From assembly GCF_900168055.1 (NCBI RefSeq), contig NZ_FUYS01000006.1, forward strand, positions 186,001 to 250,000: a DNA stretch of 64,000 nucleotides. The letters run 5' to 3'. A program made the position numbers and the translations under genes. The DNA comes from Parapedobacter luteus. GTDB taxonomy: Bacteria; Bacteroidota; Bacteroidia; Sphingobacteriales; Sphingobacteriaceae. Positions 16,636 to 26,305 of the stretch are shown here, piece after piece. Numbering within the stretch: position 1 is the stretch's first letter; each line of letters begins with the position of its first letter. Below the pieces are notes generated by a model. It searched no databases. It saw nothing but the letters and a program-made list of their open reading frames with translations, and was not told the DNA's origin.

Positions 16636-18401
16636 TTGCCTTCTGCTTTCTTGCCAAATACCCGCCTGAAAAAGCCACCTGTTTTTTCTGCGGCTTGCTT
16701 AGCTTCTTCCGCGGCATTTAGCAGTCGTCGCTCGCGCTCGGGGCTGATTCCAGCACACTCCTTGATGCCCTGAGCCAAACTTTGCCAAAGCATTTTGAAA
16801 AAAGAATAAGTGGGCGGACGTGTATAATTAATCCGACCCCGATGATATTGGCCATTGGCATCGGGGTTACTATCATTGATGATAAAACTATTTGCCAGAA
16901 AGGATACGACGCGTTTCGACGACCGGCCTCCGTCATCCCCCTCGGTCAGTAAGTGGAGCCGCATGTTGTCATAGTCAAACCGCAGCGAACCCCGTGCCCG
17001 GCGATCATCAGCCTGCACGTCAAAGCGTAGGCCCTTTATGTTTGCACTACCTATCTCTGCGTTCAATAATGGTGTAATCATACGATTAAGCGGAGTGCCG
17101 TTCATGGGTCCAAGCTGTCCTTTATAGGTGTATTTGCCGTCTTTATCGAGCATATCAAACGCAAACAACACATCCAGTTTGCCGGTATTCATCAGATATG
17201 TGGTCAGCTGTGCCTCCATCACCTGATTCCGCAGCAACGCCGATGTATCGTTCGTCACGTTCCTAAAAACGCCACTTGCGTCGTCAAACGTTATTTTCCC
17301 CTCCTTCCCGTACTTTTTGCCCACCTCGGCGTAGCTGATGTTCAAATGATTGAGCAACACCGAATCAATTTTAATCGTCTGCTTCATGTTGAGCAACAAT
17401 TGATGGGGCGACTTGCCCATCTTATTGGTCGCATGCCGGGGATAACGAAGATCATTGGATATCGCCACCGTACCGCTGTCGATATGCAGACTACCTGCAT
17501 ACAGCTTTCGGCTATCGACAAATCGCTGCAAATCGATGTCTTCAAGATGAATCGCCGGAAAGGCGATGATAGCCATATCTTTTGCCTGCTGGCTTCGCTT
17601 GTAGAATTCGCTCTTATTCATCCGCGGAGCGTACTTCAACCCCGTGACAAGCAGTCGCTTGTACAATGTAGCCAGCTGCACCCGGTCAAAGCTCACATAA
17701 TAAAAGCTATCGGGCGTCTCATACCGGAAACCAGGCATGTCCACATCGATGGCCCGTGTCAAGTAAAACCGCGATGTATCAAACTGGGAAACCGAATCAA
17801 TAAGCACATCACGCACATGGATGTTGAGATTGTTCAGCGCCGTTTCGTTTACAGCGGAGTCGGTGTTTTTGGTAAACTTAAACTGAATATCGTTAAGATA
17901 GATATTCCCTACGCTCACCTCGTTGAGCAGATGAGCGATCCGTTGGTAGAGTGTCCGTGGGTCGCGCTTTGTCGCTACCGTATCGTTGTAGACATGGTAG
18001 GTATTCACCACTTGAATAGCCGGCGTATCGATGATGATGTCATCGATGTTCAACCTGCGATCAGCGAGGATGCGGCGTGGATGGAATCGCCGGATCTGCA
18101 GATTGGCTATGCTAATGTTGTAAACATTGTCTGGTGCCTGTTGGTTAATCTCCATCTTTGCATACCTGGCGGTATCCACCGTCAGCCGCAGGTTTTCAAT
18201 CGTAGCGTTTCCCGTAACCAAATTGAAACCCAACTCGTCATAAGCGATCAGGTAAAGGCTGTCCGTGGCGTTCATCACAGCTTCTTTGAGTCGAGCGTCC
18301 AATATCGGCCGCCAATGCCTGCTTAGGTACCAAGCACTCACCGATATCACCAATAGGAGGCTAACAGTAATCCCGATGACCCATTTCCAGATTGGTTTCA
18401 T
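16632..18401 (-). CDS. AsmA-like membrane-anchored protein (paralogue 1)
   Basis: The 589-residue protein has one N-terminal membrane helix (about residues 6-28), then a long repetitive beta-rich region, and a short C-terminal helical, Lys/Ala-rich tail. The start (helix, a RHWRP motif, then a 'LKEAV' helix) and the overall plan resemble AsmA/DUF748-type proteins. Their beta-groove is thought to bridge the envelope and carry lipid. It is clearly paralogous to the gene at 26597: both share MKPxWKWxxGI at the start, KxSPHQLLLxMKQ in the middle and RPPTYSFFKMLWQS-like text near the end. The function is inferred from the fold only. Confidence 0.7.
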   Translation of the reverse strand: MKPIWKWVIGITVSLLLVISVSAWYLSRHWRPILDARLKEAVMNATDSLYLIAYDELGFNLVTGNATIENLRLTVDTARYAKMEINQQAPDNVYNISIANLQIRRFHPRRILADRRLNIDDIIIDTPAIQVVNTYHVYNDTVATKRDPRTLYQRIAHLLNEVSVGNIYLNDIQFKFTKNTDSAVNETALNNLNIHVRDVLIDSVSQFDTSRFYLTRAIDVDMPGFRYETPDSFYYVSFDRVQLATLYKRLLVTGLKYAPRMNKSEFYKRSQQAKDMAIIAFPAIHLEDIDLQRFVDSRKLYAGSLHIDSGTVAISNDLRYPRHATNKMGKSPHQLLLNMKQTIKIDSVLLNHLNISYAEVGKKYGKEGKITFDDASGVFRNVTNDTSALLRNQVMEAQLTTYLMNTGKLDVLFAFDMLDKDGKYTYKGQLGPMNGTPLNRMITPLLNAEIGSANIKGLRFDVQADDRRARGSLRFDYDNMRLHLLTEGDDGGRSSKRVVSFLANSFIINDSNPDANGQYHRGRINYTRPPTYSFFKMLWQSLAQGIKECAGISPERERRLLNAAEEAKQAAEKTGGFFRRVFGKKAEGN

Positions 18402-18532
18402 GAAACATAGCGTTACATTGACGGAGAAACAACAATTGGCCCTGAATGTTTCGTAAAGATAAGGATTTTCGGTGTAAAGTAAAAAACCACAAAACCGGAT
18501 CTTGACTTACCGAAAAAAGCAGTAACTTAGGC

Positions 18533-18650
18533 CTGATGTTCGCTGCTTACCCGCACGACGTTGTTGGATGACTGGAACGCTCGCTCCGTCCATGCCCTTT
18601 GGGTACAATCCAACGGCGAAACATCGTGAATGGCGAAACATCTGAAGTTT
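18533..18650. repeat. Palindromic element, family copy A
   Basis: The inner arms GTTGGAT (18563-18569) and ATCCAAC (18608-18614) enclose the family core TGGAACGCTCGCTCCG. Looser complementary stretches extend to about 18535 and 18650 (GATGTTCGC against GGCGAAACATC). It lies between the divergent AsmA-like and vWFA genes. It is the most diverged copy; its core ends CCCTTTGGG instead of CCTAGG. Confidence 0.6.
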
Positions 18651-18699
18651 GTTGTGCATCCGCGGACAGTACAAACAAAACAATAAAACAGCAGAACAT

Positions 18700-19797
18700 A
18701 TGCGTGGCTACCATTTCTCACAATATACACCCAATACGTTGCCAAAAGGCGGTTTTGATGAGTTGCTGAAACTTTTTATGCAACTGCTCCAATACACCGC
18801 GGGTGACGCTATGGAAGCATTGGCCTGGCTCAATGAGCTGGACAAGCAATACAACCTCACCACGGATGACTATGGCATAGGCGATTTCATCCAGGATCTT
18901 AAAGACAGAGGCTACCTTAGCGACGATCCAAGCTCAGGCCAATTCCGGATTACGGCTAAAAGCGAGCAGACTATCCGCCAATCGGCGCTGGAAGAGATTT
19001 TCGGCAAACTGCGCAAAAGCGGACGTGGCAACCACAACAGCAACCTCTCCGGATTGGGCGACGAAAAAAATGCCGACCGCCGGGAGTACCAGTATGGCGA
19101 CAGCCTGGATCAGATTGATATGACCACGTCCATCCACAATGCACAGGTAAACCATGGTATTGGCAACTTCATGCTCACCGAACGCGACCTTGAAGTCGAA
19201 GAACGGGACTATAAAACACTGACGTCTACCGTACTGATGATAGATATTTCCCATAGTATGATCTTGTACGGGGAAGATCGCATTACGCCAGCCAAAAAAG
19301 TTGCGATGGCGTTGGCCGAGCTGATTCATACCCGCTACCCCAAAGACACACTGGATATCGTCGTATTTGGCAATGATGCCTGGCCCATTACGATCAAAGA
19401 CTTACCCTACCTGCAAGTAGGCCCATATCACACCAACACGTTAGCCGGGCTTGAGCTGGCCACGGATTTATTGCGCAGGCGCAAAACCCATAACAAGCAG
19501 ATTTTCATGATTACGGACGGTAAACCGACGTGCCTGAAGGAAAATGGCCGTTATTATAAAAACAGCGTAGGCCTGGATCGCAAAGTTGTCAACAAAACGT
19601 TAAATATGGCCGCTCAGTGCAAACGGCTCAACATCCCCATCACCACGTTTATGATTGCCCGCGACCCCTATTTACAGCAATTCGTCCGACAATTTACCGA
19701 AACCAACGGCGGAAGAGCATTTTACAGCTCTCTCCAGGGGTTGGGTGAGTATATTTTCGAAGACTACATCCGCAACCGGAGAAAAACGGTGCGGTAG
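18700..19797 (+). CDS. von Willebrand factor A domain protein (COG4867-like), partner of the AAA+ ATPase
   Basis: The 365-residue product has a helical N-terminal part (about 1-170) and a C-terminal vWFA domain. Its metal-ion-dependent adhesion site DISHS is at residues 182-186, with a conserved T in 'HTNTLAG' and a D in MITDGKP. ATG at 18700 is preferred over a TTG at 18649, whose extra residues lack family character. Proteins of this type pair with Mg-chelatase-like AAA+ ATPases, and one lies just downstream. Together they would form a metal-dependent chaperone or remodelling complex in the cytoplasm. The client is unknown. Confidence 0.88.
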   Translation: MRGYHFSQYTPNTLPKGGFDELLKLFMQLLQYTAGDAMEALAWLNELDKQYNLTTDDYGIGDFIQDLKDRGYLSDDPSSGQFRITAKSEQTIRQSALEEIFGKLRKSGRGNHNSNLSGLGDEKNADRREYQYGDSLDQIDMTTSIHNAQVNHGIGNFMLTERDLEVEERDYKTLTSTVLMIDISHSMILYGEDRITPAKKVAMALAELIHTRYPKDTLDIVVFGNDAWPITIKDLPYLQVGPYHTNTLAGLELATDLLRRRKTHNKQIFMITDGKPTCLKENGRYYKNSVGLDRKVVNKTLNMAAQCKRLNIPITTFMIARDPYLQQFVRQFTETNGGRAFYSSLQGLGEYIFEDYIRNRRKTVR

Positions 19798-19926
19798 GGG
19801 ATGGCGGCACTTCGCTTCTGTATCCATGTTTAGTGTTCAACAGCCCGAATCGGTAGCATCGGAAATAGTAATCAGTAGCGGGGGCCAGTGATCGATACAA
19901 TAAAAAACAACGATTTTAAAAATAGT

Positions 19927-21411
19927 ATGACTCATATTCACACATTAGGCGAACTCAAAAAATCAGGATACCAATACCGTACCGTAAAAGACGAACTAAG
20001 AGCTAATCTCATCAGGCAGCTACAAGAAAAAAAAGCTGGGTTTAAAGGCATTGTCGGTTATGACGAGACCGTCATCCCCGAACTACAGACCGCCGTCCTA
20101 TCCCGGCATAATATCCTACTGCTGGGATTGCGGGGGCAGGCAAAAACACGTATTGCCCGCCTGATGGTGCACTTGTTAGACGAATACGTGCCTTATGTGG
20201 CAGGGAGCGAGCTTTTCGACGATCCGTTGCACCCTATCTCATGGTATGCACGGAACGAAATCCAGGTAAAAGGCGACGACACGCCCATCGCCTGGCTACA
20301 CCGTTCAGAGCGGTATACGGAAAAGCTGGCTACCCCGGATGTCACCGTAGCCGATCTCGTGGGGGATGTCGATCCGATTAAAGCGGCAACACTGAAATTG
20401 ACTTATAATGACGAGCGTGTCATCCACTTCGGGCTGATTCCGAGAGCCCACCGCGGTATTTTTGTCATCAACGAACTGCCCGATCTGCAAGCCCGGATAC
20501 AGGTCGCTTTGTTTAATATGCTACAGGAAAAAGATATCCAGATACGTGGATTCAAATTGCGCTTACCACTTGATATCCAATTTGTGTTCACCGCCAATCC
20601 GGAAGACTACACCAACCGCGGCTCCATCGTTACCCCGCTGAAAGATCGCATCGAAAGCCAGATACTGACACATTATCCAAACAGCATCGATATTTCCCGC
20701 AAAATCACCTTTCAGGAAGCGCGCGTCACTCCCGAGCAACAGGCAGCCATTGAAGTAGACGGCCTGTTGAAGGACTTGATTGAACAAGTAGCCTTTGAAG
20801 CTCGAAAAAGTGAATTTATTGACCAAAAATCCGGCGTGTCCGCACGCCTGACGATAGCTGCATTTGAAAATCTAATCAGTGCCGCAGAACGGCGGATGCT
20901 GATAGCAGGCCAACAGAAGACTGCCGCCCGCCTGTCGGATTTCGCTGGCATCGTACCAGCCATTACCGGGAAAATCGAGCTCGTCTACGAAGGCGAGCTG
21001 GAGGGACCTGTCCACGTTGCACACCGGCTGATCGGCTCTGCGATAAAAACCTTGTTTACACAGTATTTTCCGCACCCGGAGAAGACCAAAAAGTCGAAAA
21101 TCGAAAATCCATACACCCCCATTATTGACTGGTTCACGGATGGCCACCGACTGGAATTGACAGATGAACTCTCAGACAGCCAGTATAAAAAAGCTGTGAT
21201 GCAGGTACCTGGCTTACACGCCTTAGTTAAAAAGCTTCATCCGAAGCTTGCCGAAAGCCAGCAATTGCTGCTCATGGAATTTGTGCTTCATGGATTAGCC
21301 GAACATTCACAGCTCAACAAAAGCTACCTCGACGGCGGTATCGCCTTTGCCGATATGCTGGGGAGTCTATTTGACAACGACTTCAATGATGATGAATTTG
21401 AAGAACAGTGA
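19927..21411 (+). CDS. AAA+ ATPase of the magnesium-chelatase/MoxR group (COG1239-like)
   Basis: This 494-residue protein (ATG at 19927 preferred over one at 19888) has a Walker A region GLRGQAKT at residues 67-74. Alanine replaces the usual glycine before the lysine. It also has a Walker B/ELP segment FVINELPDL, sensor-1 FVFTANPEDY and an arginine-rich LKDRIESQI segment, as in BchI/MoxR ATPases. There is no chlorophyll context, so the label 'magnesium chelatase' would mislead. The upstream vWFA protein is the expected partner, giving a MoxR/vWFA module. Confidence 0.9.
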   Translation: MTHIHTLGELKKSGYQYRTVKDELRANLIRQLQEKKAGFKGIVGYDETVIPELQTAVLSRHNILLLGLRGQAKTRIARLMVHLLDEYVPYVAGSELFDDPLHPISWYARNEIQVKGDDTPIAWLHRSERYTEKLATPDVTVADLVGDVDPIKAATLKLTYNDERVIHFGLIPRAHRGIFVINELPDLQARIQVALFNMLQEKDIQIRGFKLRLPLDIQFVFTANPEDYTNRGSIVTPLKDRIESQILTHYPNSIDISRKITFQEARVTPEQQAAIEVDGLLKDLIEQVAFEARKSEFIDQKSGVSARLTIAAFENLISAAERRMLIAGQQKTAARLSDFAGIVPAITGKIELVYEGELEGPVHVAHRLIGSAIKTLFTQYFPHPEKTKKSKIENPYTPIIDWFTDGHRLELTDELSDSQYKKAVMQVPGLHALVKKLHPKLAESQQLLLMEFVLHGLAEHSQLNKSYLDGGIAFADMLGSLFDNDFNDDEFEEQ

Positions 21412-21420
21412 GGCATCACG

Positions 21421-21600
21421 TAGCCGATCTCCAATCGGATTCGGTGCGCTTCGCTGCCGTCTCCTAGGTTTCGTATGCAACTACTTGTCAGGTAGTGTTA
21501 GGACACGGGGCTTGCCCAGGCACCCTTGGATGCGCAACGCAACTGGCAGACTCGCTCCGCTCATCCCCCTAGGTTGCTTTTGCGCATCCAAGGGTGCCTG
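21421..21600. repeat. Palindromic element, family copy B, plus a partial core
   Basis: A long hairpin spans 21517-21600. Arms of about 27 bases (CAGGCACCCTTGGATGCGCAA and its near-perfect complement) enclose the core CAGACTCGCTCCGCTCATCC...CCTAGG. A separate core-like piece without matching arms, GTGCGCTTCGCTGCCGTCTCC followed by TAGG, lies at about 21446-21470. Both fill the gap between the convergent AAA+ and DUF6702 genes and could also terminate transcription. Confidence 0.8.
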
Positions 21601-21616
21601 ATTCCGACTCCACTGG

Positions 21617-22093
21617 TCACCACACAAAAACGGCCCTACGCATCGGGTTGTCCAGCTTCGCGCTTTTCCGTTTGCCATAGGCCGTCACGTGCAAGATGTT
21701 GCTTTGCTTGGGAAATTGGTCAAATAAGATGCGGTTGTCTATGGTGATGCGCTGCACCCCGGCTACATTGCTGGCCTCAAGATAGCACCACGCCACGTCG
21801 TCCTCAATTTCGTAACCAAGGAAGCTTAAGGTTTTTGATGTTCCGTTTACACCAAGCTTAAGCTGCTTTCCAAAGTAATCCGCCAACAAGCTGTCTGTCC
21901 TGCGGCGATCGGCCGGATGTATGAGGTCAATTTTTGTCTTATACTCCGCACGGATCGCTTCTTCCAGGTCGTCATAGAAAATGCGGCAGCTTACTTCCAT
22001 CGTTTTTGCCTTTTCGTTGAAGTCAATCGACGTAATGCTAACATAAAACGGATGGAAAACCAACAAAAAAAAGCCGATAATTATAGTCAACAT
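21617..22093 (-). CDS. DUF6702-family protein
   Basis: The 158-residue product has an N-terminal hydrophobic signal or anchor (MLTIIIGFFLLVFHPFYVS) followed by a beta-rich domain. The HPFYVSITSIDFN start, the RIFYDDLEEAI segment and the end 'LHVTAYGKRKSAKLD' are the marks I associate with DUF6702. Its function is unknown; the location should be periplasmic. It is divergent from a HupE/UreJ gene and close to an M1 peptidase gene, a neighbourhood that I believe recurs in Bacteroidota and hints at a common envelope process. Confidence 0.75.
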   Translation of the reverse strand: MLTIIIGFFLLVFHPFYVSITSIDFNEKAKTMEVSCRIFYDDLEEAIRAEYKTKIDLIHPADRRRTDSLLADYFGKQLKLGVNGTSKTLSFLGYEIEDDVAWCYLEASNVAGVQRITIDNRILFDQFPKQSNILHVTAYGKRKSAKLDNPMRRAVFVW

Positions 22094-22202
22094 GAAATTT
22101 AAGCCTCCATCAACGGAACGTCACGATATTTTTTCCGTTATCGATTGTGTTTTCGCCGCAATAAACGTAATATTGTCGCGAATATAACAACAAAACTTCA
22201 AT

Positions 22203-22778
22203 ATGCAGGATTTCGGGGTTTATTTCGAGTTGGGTCTACAGCACATCTTAGACCTTTCGGGATACGACCATATCCTTTTTGTCATTGCGCTTTGTTGTAC
22301 CTATTTCATGAAAGACTGGCGAAAGGTCGTTGTACTGGTCACCGCATTTACCGTTGGCCACTCACTTACGTTGGCACTGAGCGTATTCAACCTTATCCGG
22401 GTAAATACCGAATTGATTGAATTCCTCATCCCGGTCACCATTGTCATCACCGCCTTCAGCAATGTGGTCAAAAAACGCAGGCGGGCATCAAGCACCGACT
22501 GGCTTACCTACGGCTATGCGTTGTTTTTCGGACTCATCCACGGATTGGGATTTTCCAATTACCTGCGGTCGCTGCTGGGCAAGGAAAGTAGTATCACGTG
22601 GCCTTTATTCGCTTTTAATGTGGGGTTGGAAATAGGGCAGCTGGCCATCGTTTTCGTGGTCTTGGTCGTCTCATTCATTGCCACGAGCATTTTTTCCGTA
22701 TCGAGGCGAGACTGGACGTTTTTTCTGTCTGCCGCTATTTTCGGCATCGCTTTGGTGATGGCATTGGAACGGGTGTAA
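22203..22778 (+). CDS. HupE/UreJ-family membrane protein
   Basis: This 191-residue integral membrane protein has about six helices. The family motifs are present: GLQHILDLSGYDHILF (the histidines proposed to bind metal), FTVGHSLTLAL and FFGLIHGLGFSNYL. Relatives are nickel or cobalt permeases or hydrogenase/urease accessory proteins. No urease or hydrogenase gene is in the window, and this short form lacks a signal-peptide extension. The M1 peptidase gene follows 38 bases later on the same strand. Confidence 0.9.
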   Translation: MQDFGVYFELGLQHILDLSGYDHILFVIALCCTYFMKDWRKVVVLVTAFTVGHSLTLALSVFNLIRVNTELIEFLIPVTIVITAFSNVVKKRRRASSTDWLTYGYALFFGLIHGLGFSNYLRSLLGKESSITWPLFAFNVGLEIGQLAIVFVVLVVSFIATSIFSVSRRDWTFFLSAAIFGIALVMALERV

Positions 22779-22816
22779 AAACCGACAGCTTAACACTTAA
22801 CATAAAACATGAAAAC

Positions 22817-25159
22817 ATGAAACGAAGATACTATCAGTTGTTCATGCTTCTCGGGTTTGGAACGCTCTCCTCCCCCGTCCTGGCGCAATATCAAAACAAT
22901 CCCGGTTCGAACCATGGGAACAAGTTTGAGCAGCTCGGCACATTATTGAGCGACCCGAACGTATACCGTACAGCTTCAGGCGCCCCTGGTCACCAATATT
23001 GGCAGCAGAAAGCTGATTACGTCATCGACGTAGAGGTCGATGACGAAAATCAGCGGGTCATCGGCGCTGAAACCATCACGTATACCAACAATTCGCCCGA
23101 CCCCTTGACTTACCTGTGGATCCAGTTGGATGAAAACGAACACAAGGCCGATGCCGAAAGCAAGAAGTTCGACGAAAGCTCACTCGGTGATCAGGTGACC
23201 ACCCGCCAGCTGCAGCAGCTTATAGCCCACGATAAAGATTTGGGTGTCAACATCCTGAAAGTGGCTGATGCGGCTGGCAAAGCGCTTCCATATACCATCA
23301 ATTATACCATGATGCGCGTGGAGCTGCCAACCCCCCTGAAACCCGGCGCCAAGTTTGTGTTGCAAATCGATTGGCAATACAACATCAGCGATCGGATGAC
23401 GGAAGGAGGGCGCGGCGGCTACGAATACTTTGCCGAAGACGGCAACTATCTTTATACCATTGCGCAATGGTACCCGCGTATGGCCGTATATTCCGACTTC
23501 CAAGGGTGGCAAAACAAGCAATTTACAGGTCGGGGCGAATTTGCATTGGCATTCGGGGACTTCAAGGTGAACATTACCGTACCGGCCGACCACATTGTTG
23601 GTGCCACGGGCGAATGCCGCAATTATGCCAACGTGCTCACCGCTGCGCAATACGATCGCTGGCGGCAGGCACAGCAGGCGGACGAGCCGGTGGAAGTCGT
23701 CACGCTCGATGAGGCCCGGCAAGCTATGCGAGGTAAGGCCAAGGGCAAGAAAACTTGGATCTATGAAGCCGAAAATGTACGTGACTTTGCCTTTGTGACA
23801 TCCCGCCGCCTCGTGTGGGACGCCATGCGCGTCAAGGACGGCATTGCGGGGAACGCACCCATGGCCATGTCATATTACGGCCCCGAGGCCTATCCCCTCT
23901 ATCGCCCATATTCCACAAAAGTTGTCGCCCACACCCTGAAGGTATATTCCAAGCACACCATTGCCTACCCCTATCCGGTAGCCATCTCCGTGGAAGCCGC
24001 CAACGGCATGGAATATCCCATGATTTGCTTCAACTACGGCCGTGCTGATAAAGACGGCACGTATTCAGAAGCCACTAAATACGGGATGATTGGCGTTATC
24101 ATCCATGAGGTCGGCCATAACTTCTTTCCCATGATTGTCAACTCCGATGAACGGCAGTGGACATGGATGGACGAAGGCCTCAACACCTTCTGCCAGTTCC
24201 TCGCGGAGCAGGAATGGGATAAGGATTTCCCCTCACGCCGCGGTCCCGCACATAAGATCGTCGATTACATGAAGCTTCCGAAAGACCAGCTGGAGCCCAT
24301 CATGACCAACTCGGAAAATATCGTGCAGTTTGGGCCAAATGCTTATGCCAAACCCGCCACGGCGCTCAATATCCTGCGTGAAACCGTGATGGGCCGTGAG
24401 CTTTTTGACTATGCGTTCAAGGAGTATTCCCGACGTTGGGCGTTTAAGCACCCCACCCCTGCTGACTTTTTCCGCACCATGGAAGACGCTTCGGCTGTCG
24501 ATCTCGATTGGTTTTGGCGTGGATGGTTTTTCAGTACCGATCCCGTGGATATCTCCCTGGACGATGTACAGTACTTCCGGCCCGTGGGAAACCTGCAGGA
24601 AGCGCAAGCCGAGGCCAAGGCAGCCCACGAAAATGACCTAAATACCATTTCCCGCCGGCGCAACATCGAAGCCGGCGTCAATTTTGCCGTGGAGGCCGAC
24701 ACCTCCTTGCAGGATTTTTATAACAAATGGGATCGCTTCGCAATCACAGCGGAAGACAAGCAAGCCTTCGAGCAATACTACCAGTCGTTATCGGCAGAAG
24801 AAAAAGCGCTGTATGATGGCGAGTACCATTTCTACCAGCTTAAAATGAGCAATAAGGGCGGGCTGGTCATGCCCATTATCATTCAGTGGACCTTTGTGGA
24901 TGGCACCACGGAAACCGAGCGGATTCCGGCCTATATCTGGCGGAAAAACGAACATGAAGTCACCAAGGTCTTTGCGAAAACCAAGGAGGTGAAGACCATC
25001 CTTATCGATCCCCTGCGGGAGACGGCAGATATTGACGAAGCCAACAATTCGTGGCCCCGCCAACATACGCCCACACGTTTTGAATTGTTTAAGCAGGGAA
25101 CCGGGCCGGCGCGTGGCGCATCCGTCGGACCAAATCCCATGCAACGGGCAAGGCAATAA
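22817..25159 (+). CDS. Secreted M1-family metallopeptidase
   Basis: The 780-residue protein has a signal peptide (ending LSSPVLAQ). The gluzincin site HEVGH at residues 430-434 has the third ligand E453 in WMDEGLNTF, exactly the HExxH-18-E spacing. The canonical GxMEN motif appears as NGMEYPM. The N-terminal domain is beta-rich as in M1 aminopeptidases, and the last ~200 residues form an additional beta-rich region. It should trim peptides in the periplasm or at the cell surface. It is probably co-transcribed with the HupE gene and the following dehydrogenase. Confidence 0.94.
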   Translation: MKRRYYQLFMLLGFGTLSSPVLAQYQNNPGSNHGNKFEQLGTLLSDPNVYRTASGAPGHQYWQQKADYVIDVEVDDENQRVIGAETITYTNNSPDPLTYLWIQLDENEHKADAESKKFDESSLGDQVTTRQLQQLIAHDKDLGVNILKVADAAGKALPYTINYTMMRVELPTPLKPGAKFVLQIDWQYNISDRMTEGGRGGYEYFAEDGNYLYTIAQWYPRMAVYSDFQGWQNKQFTGRGEFALAFGDFKVNITVPADHIVGATGECRNYANVLTAAQYDRWRQAQQADEPVEVVTLDEARQAMRGKAKGKKTWIYEAENVRDFAFVTSRRLVWDAMRVKDGIAGNAPMAMSYYGPEAYPLYRPYSTKVVAHTLKVYSKHTIAYPYPVAISVEAANGMEYPMICFNYGRADKDGTYSEATKYGMIGVIIHEVGHNFFPMIVNSDERQWTWMDEGLNTFCQFLAEQEWDKDFPSRRGPAHKIVDYMKLPKDQLEPIMTNSENIVQFGPNAYAKPATALNILRETVMGRELFDYAFKEYSRRWAFKHPTPADFFRTMEDASAVDLDWFWRGWFFSTDPVDISLDDVQYFRPVGNLQEAQAEAKAAHENDLNTISRRRNIEAGVNFAVEADTSLQDFYNKWDRFAITAEDKQAFEQYYQSLSAEEKALYDGEYHFYQLKMSNKGGLVMPIIIQWTFVDGTTETERIPAYIWRKNEHEVTKVFAKTKEVKTILIDPLRETADIDEANNSWPRQHTPTRFELFKQGTGPARGASVGPNPMQRARQ

Positions 25160-25199
25160 GAGAAGGCGACCCAACATTTATCGCAAAAAGCACAAGAAC

Positions 25200-26285
25200 A
25201 TGATCGTACAAGAACGGCAATTAAGGGATTTTACATACCGCATCTTCCAATCCATCGGATGCCCTGATGCCGATGCTGCGTTAGCGGCGGATGTACTCCT
25301 TTCGGCCGACCTGCGTGGCATTGATTCACATGGTGTGGCGCGACTCAGCGGTTATGTACGCTTATGGGAAAACAACCGGCTCAACCCAACGCCCCATATC
25401 CGCATTGTCCATGAGACACCGACTACCGCCACGGTCGACGGCGATGGTGGCTTAGGACTGGTGGTGGCCCCCTATGCGATGAACCTTGCCATCGAGAAAG
25501 CCCGGCAATATGGTTCCGGTTGGGTAGCCATCCGCCATTCCAATCATTTCGGTATCGCCGCTTATCACGCCCTGAAAGCCGTGGAGCAGGAAATGATCGG
25601 ATATGCCATGACCAACGCCAGCCCACTGGTGGCTCCCACGTTTTCGTCCGAACGGCTGCTGGGCACCAATCCAATGTGCTATGCCTTTCCAGCCGGCGCC
25701 TATCCGCCCGTGGTGGTCGACATGGCCACCTCAGCTGCCGCCAACGGCAAGCTGGAAATCGCGCAGCGGATGAACGTTCCCATTCCCGAAGGCTGGGCAT
25801 TGACGCCCGACGGCAAGGCTACCACCGACCCCAATGCGGTGACGGCCGGCGGCGCACTGTTGCCTTTGGGCAGCGAATATGGCCGAGGCAGCCACAAAGG
25901 GTTTGGATTATCCGCCACCGTGGACATCCTTTCCGGTGTATTGTCCGGCGCCAACTACGGCCCATGGGTACCGCCGTTTGTGGCGTACTTACAACCCGTA
26001 GCCGACCAGCCCGGCAAAGGCATTGGTCACTTCGTCGGTGCCATGCGTGTAGATGGATTCCGACCTGTCGCCGATTTCAAAGCCCATATGGATCAATGGA
26101 TTAGCCGGTTTAAAAATGCCCAACGGATAAACGAGGAACAAGGTGTTATCATCCCGGGCGAACCGGAGTATCGCGCCACACAACACCGCAAAGAACACGG
26201 CATTCCATTGGTTGATGCCGTTTGGGAAAACCTGCAGGCATTAGCGGTCAAACTTGGTGTGGAAGGGATTGCAGACGAAACGTAA
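25200..26285 (+). CDS. Ldh-family (malate/L-lactate dehydrogenase type 2) NAD(P)-dependent oxidoreductase
   Basis: This 361-residue enzyme has family signatures ADLRGIDSHGVARL near the N-terminus (catalytic H), SNHFGIAAYHALKA, and the nucleotide-binding LLGTNPMCYAFPA. The start ATG at 25200 matches the usual family length; an upstream in-frame extension overlaps the peptidase gene and is unlikely. Members reduce 2-oxo acids such as oxaloacetate, pyruvate, 2,3-diketogulonate or ureidoglycolate analogues; the substrate is undetermined. It sits 40 bases after the peptidase stop. Confidence 0.93.
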   Translation: MIVQERQLRDFTYRIFQSIGCPDADAALAADVLLSADLRGIDSHGVARLSGYVRLWENNRLNPTPHIRIVHETPTTATVDGDGGLGLVVAPYAMNLAIEKARQYGSGWVAIRHSNHFGIAAYHALKAVEQEMIGYAMTNASPLVAPTFSSERLLGTNPMCYAFPAGAYPPVVVDMATSAAANGKLEIAQRMNVPIPEGWALTPDGKATTDPNAVTAGGALLPLGSEYGRGSHKGFGLSATVDILSGVLSGANYGPWVPPFVAYLQPVADQPGKGIGHFVGAMRVDGFRPVADFKAHMDQWISRFKNAQRINEEQGVIIPGEPEYRATQHRKEHGIPLVDAVWENLQALAVKLGVEGIADET

Positions 26286-26305
26286 GAGACGGCAGCGGAA
26301 GTGGC

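Noticed and set aside
17346-18326. A 326-codon plus-strand open frame inside the AsmA-like gene
   Set aside because: It is antisense to a gene with a signal anchor and a clear paralogue; no family features and no promoter.
19927-21411. Annotation as a magnesium chelatase for (bacterio)chlorophyll synthesis
   Set aside because: Only the ATPase fold is shared. There is no BchH/BchD or pigment gene, and the adjacent vWFA protein indicates a MoxR-type module.
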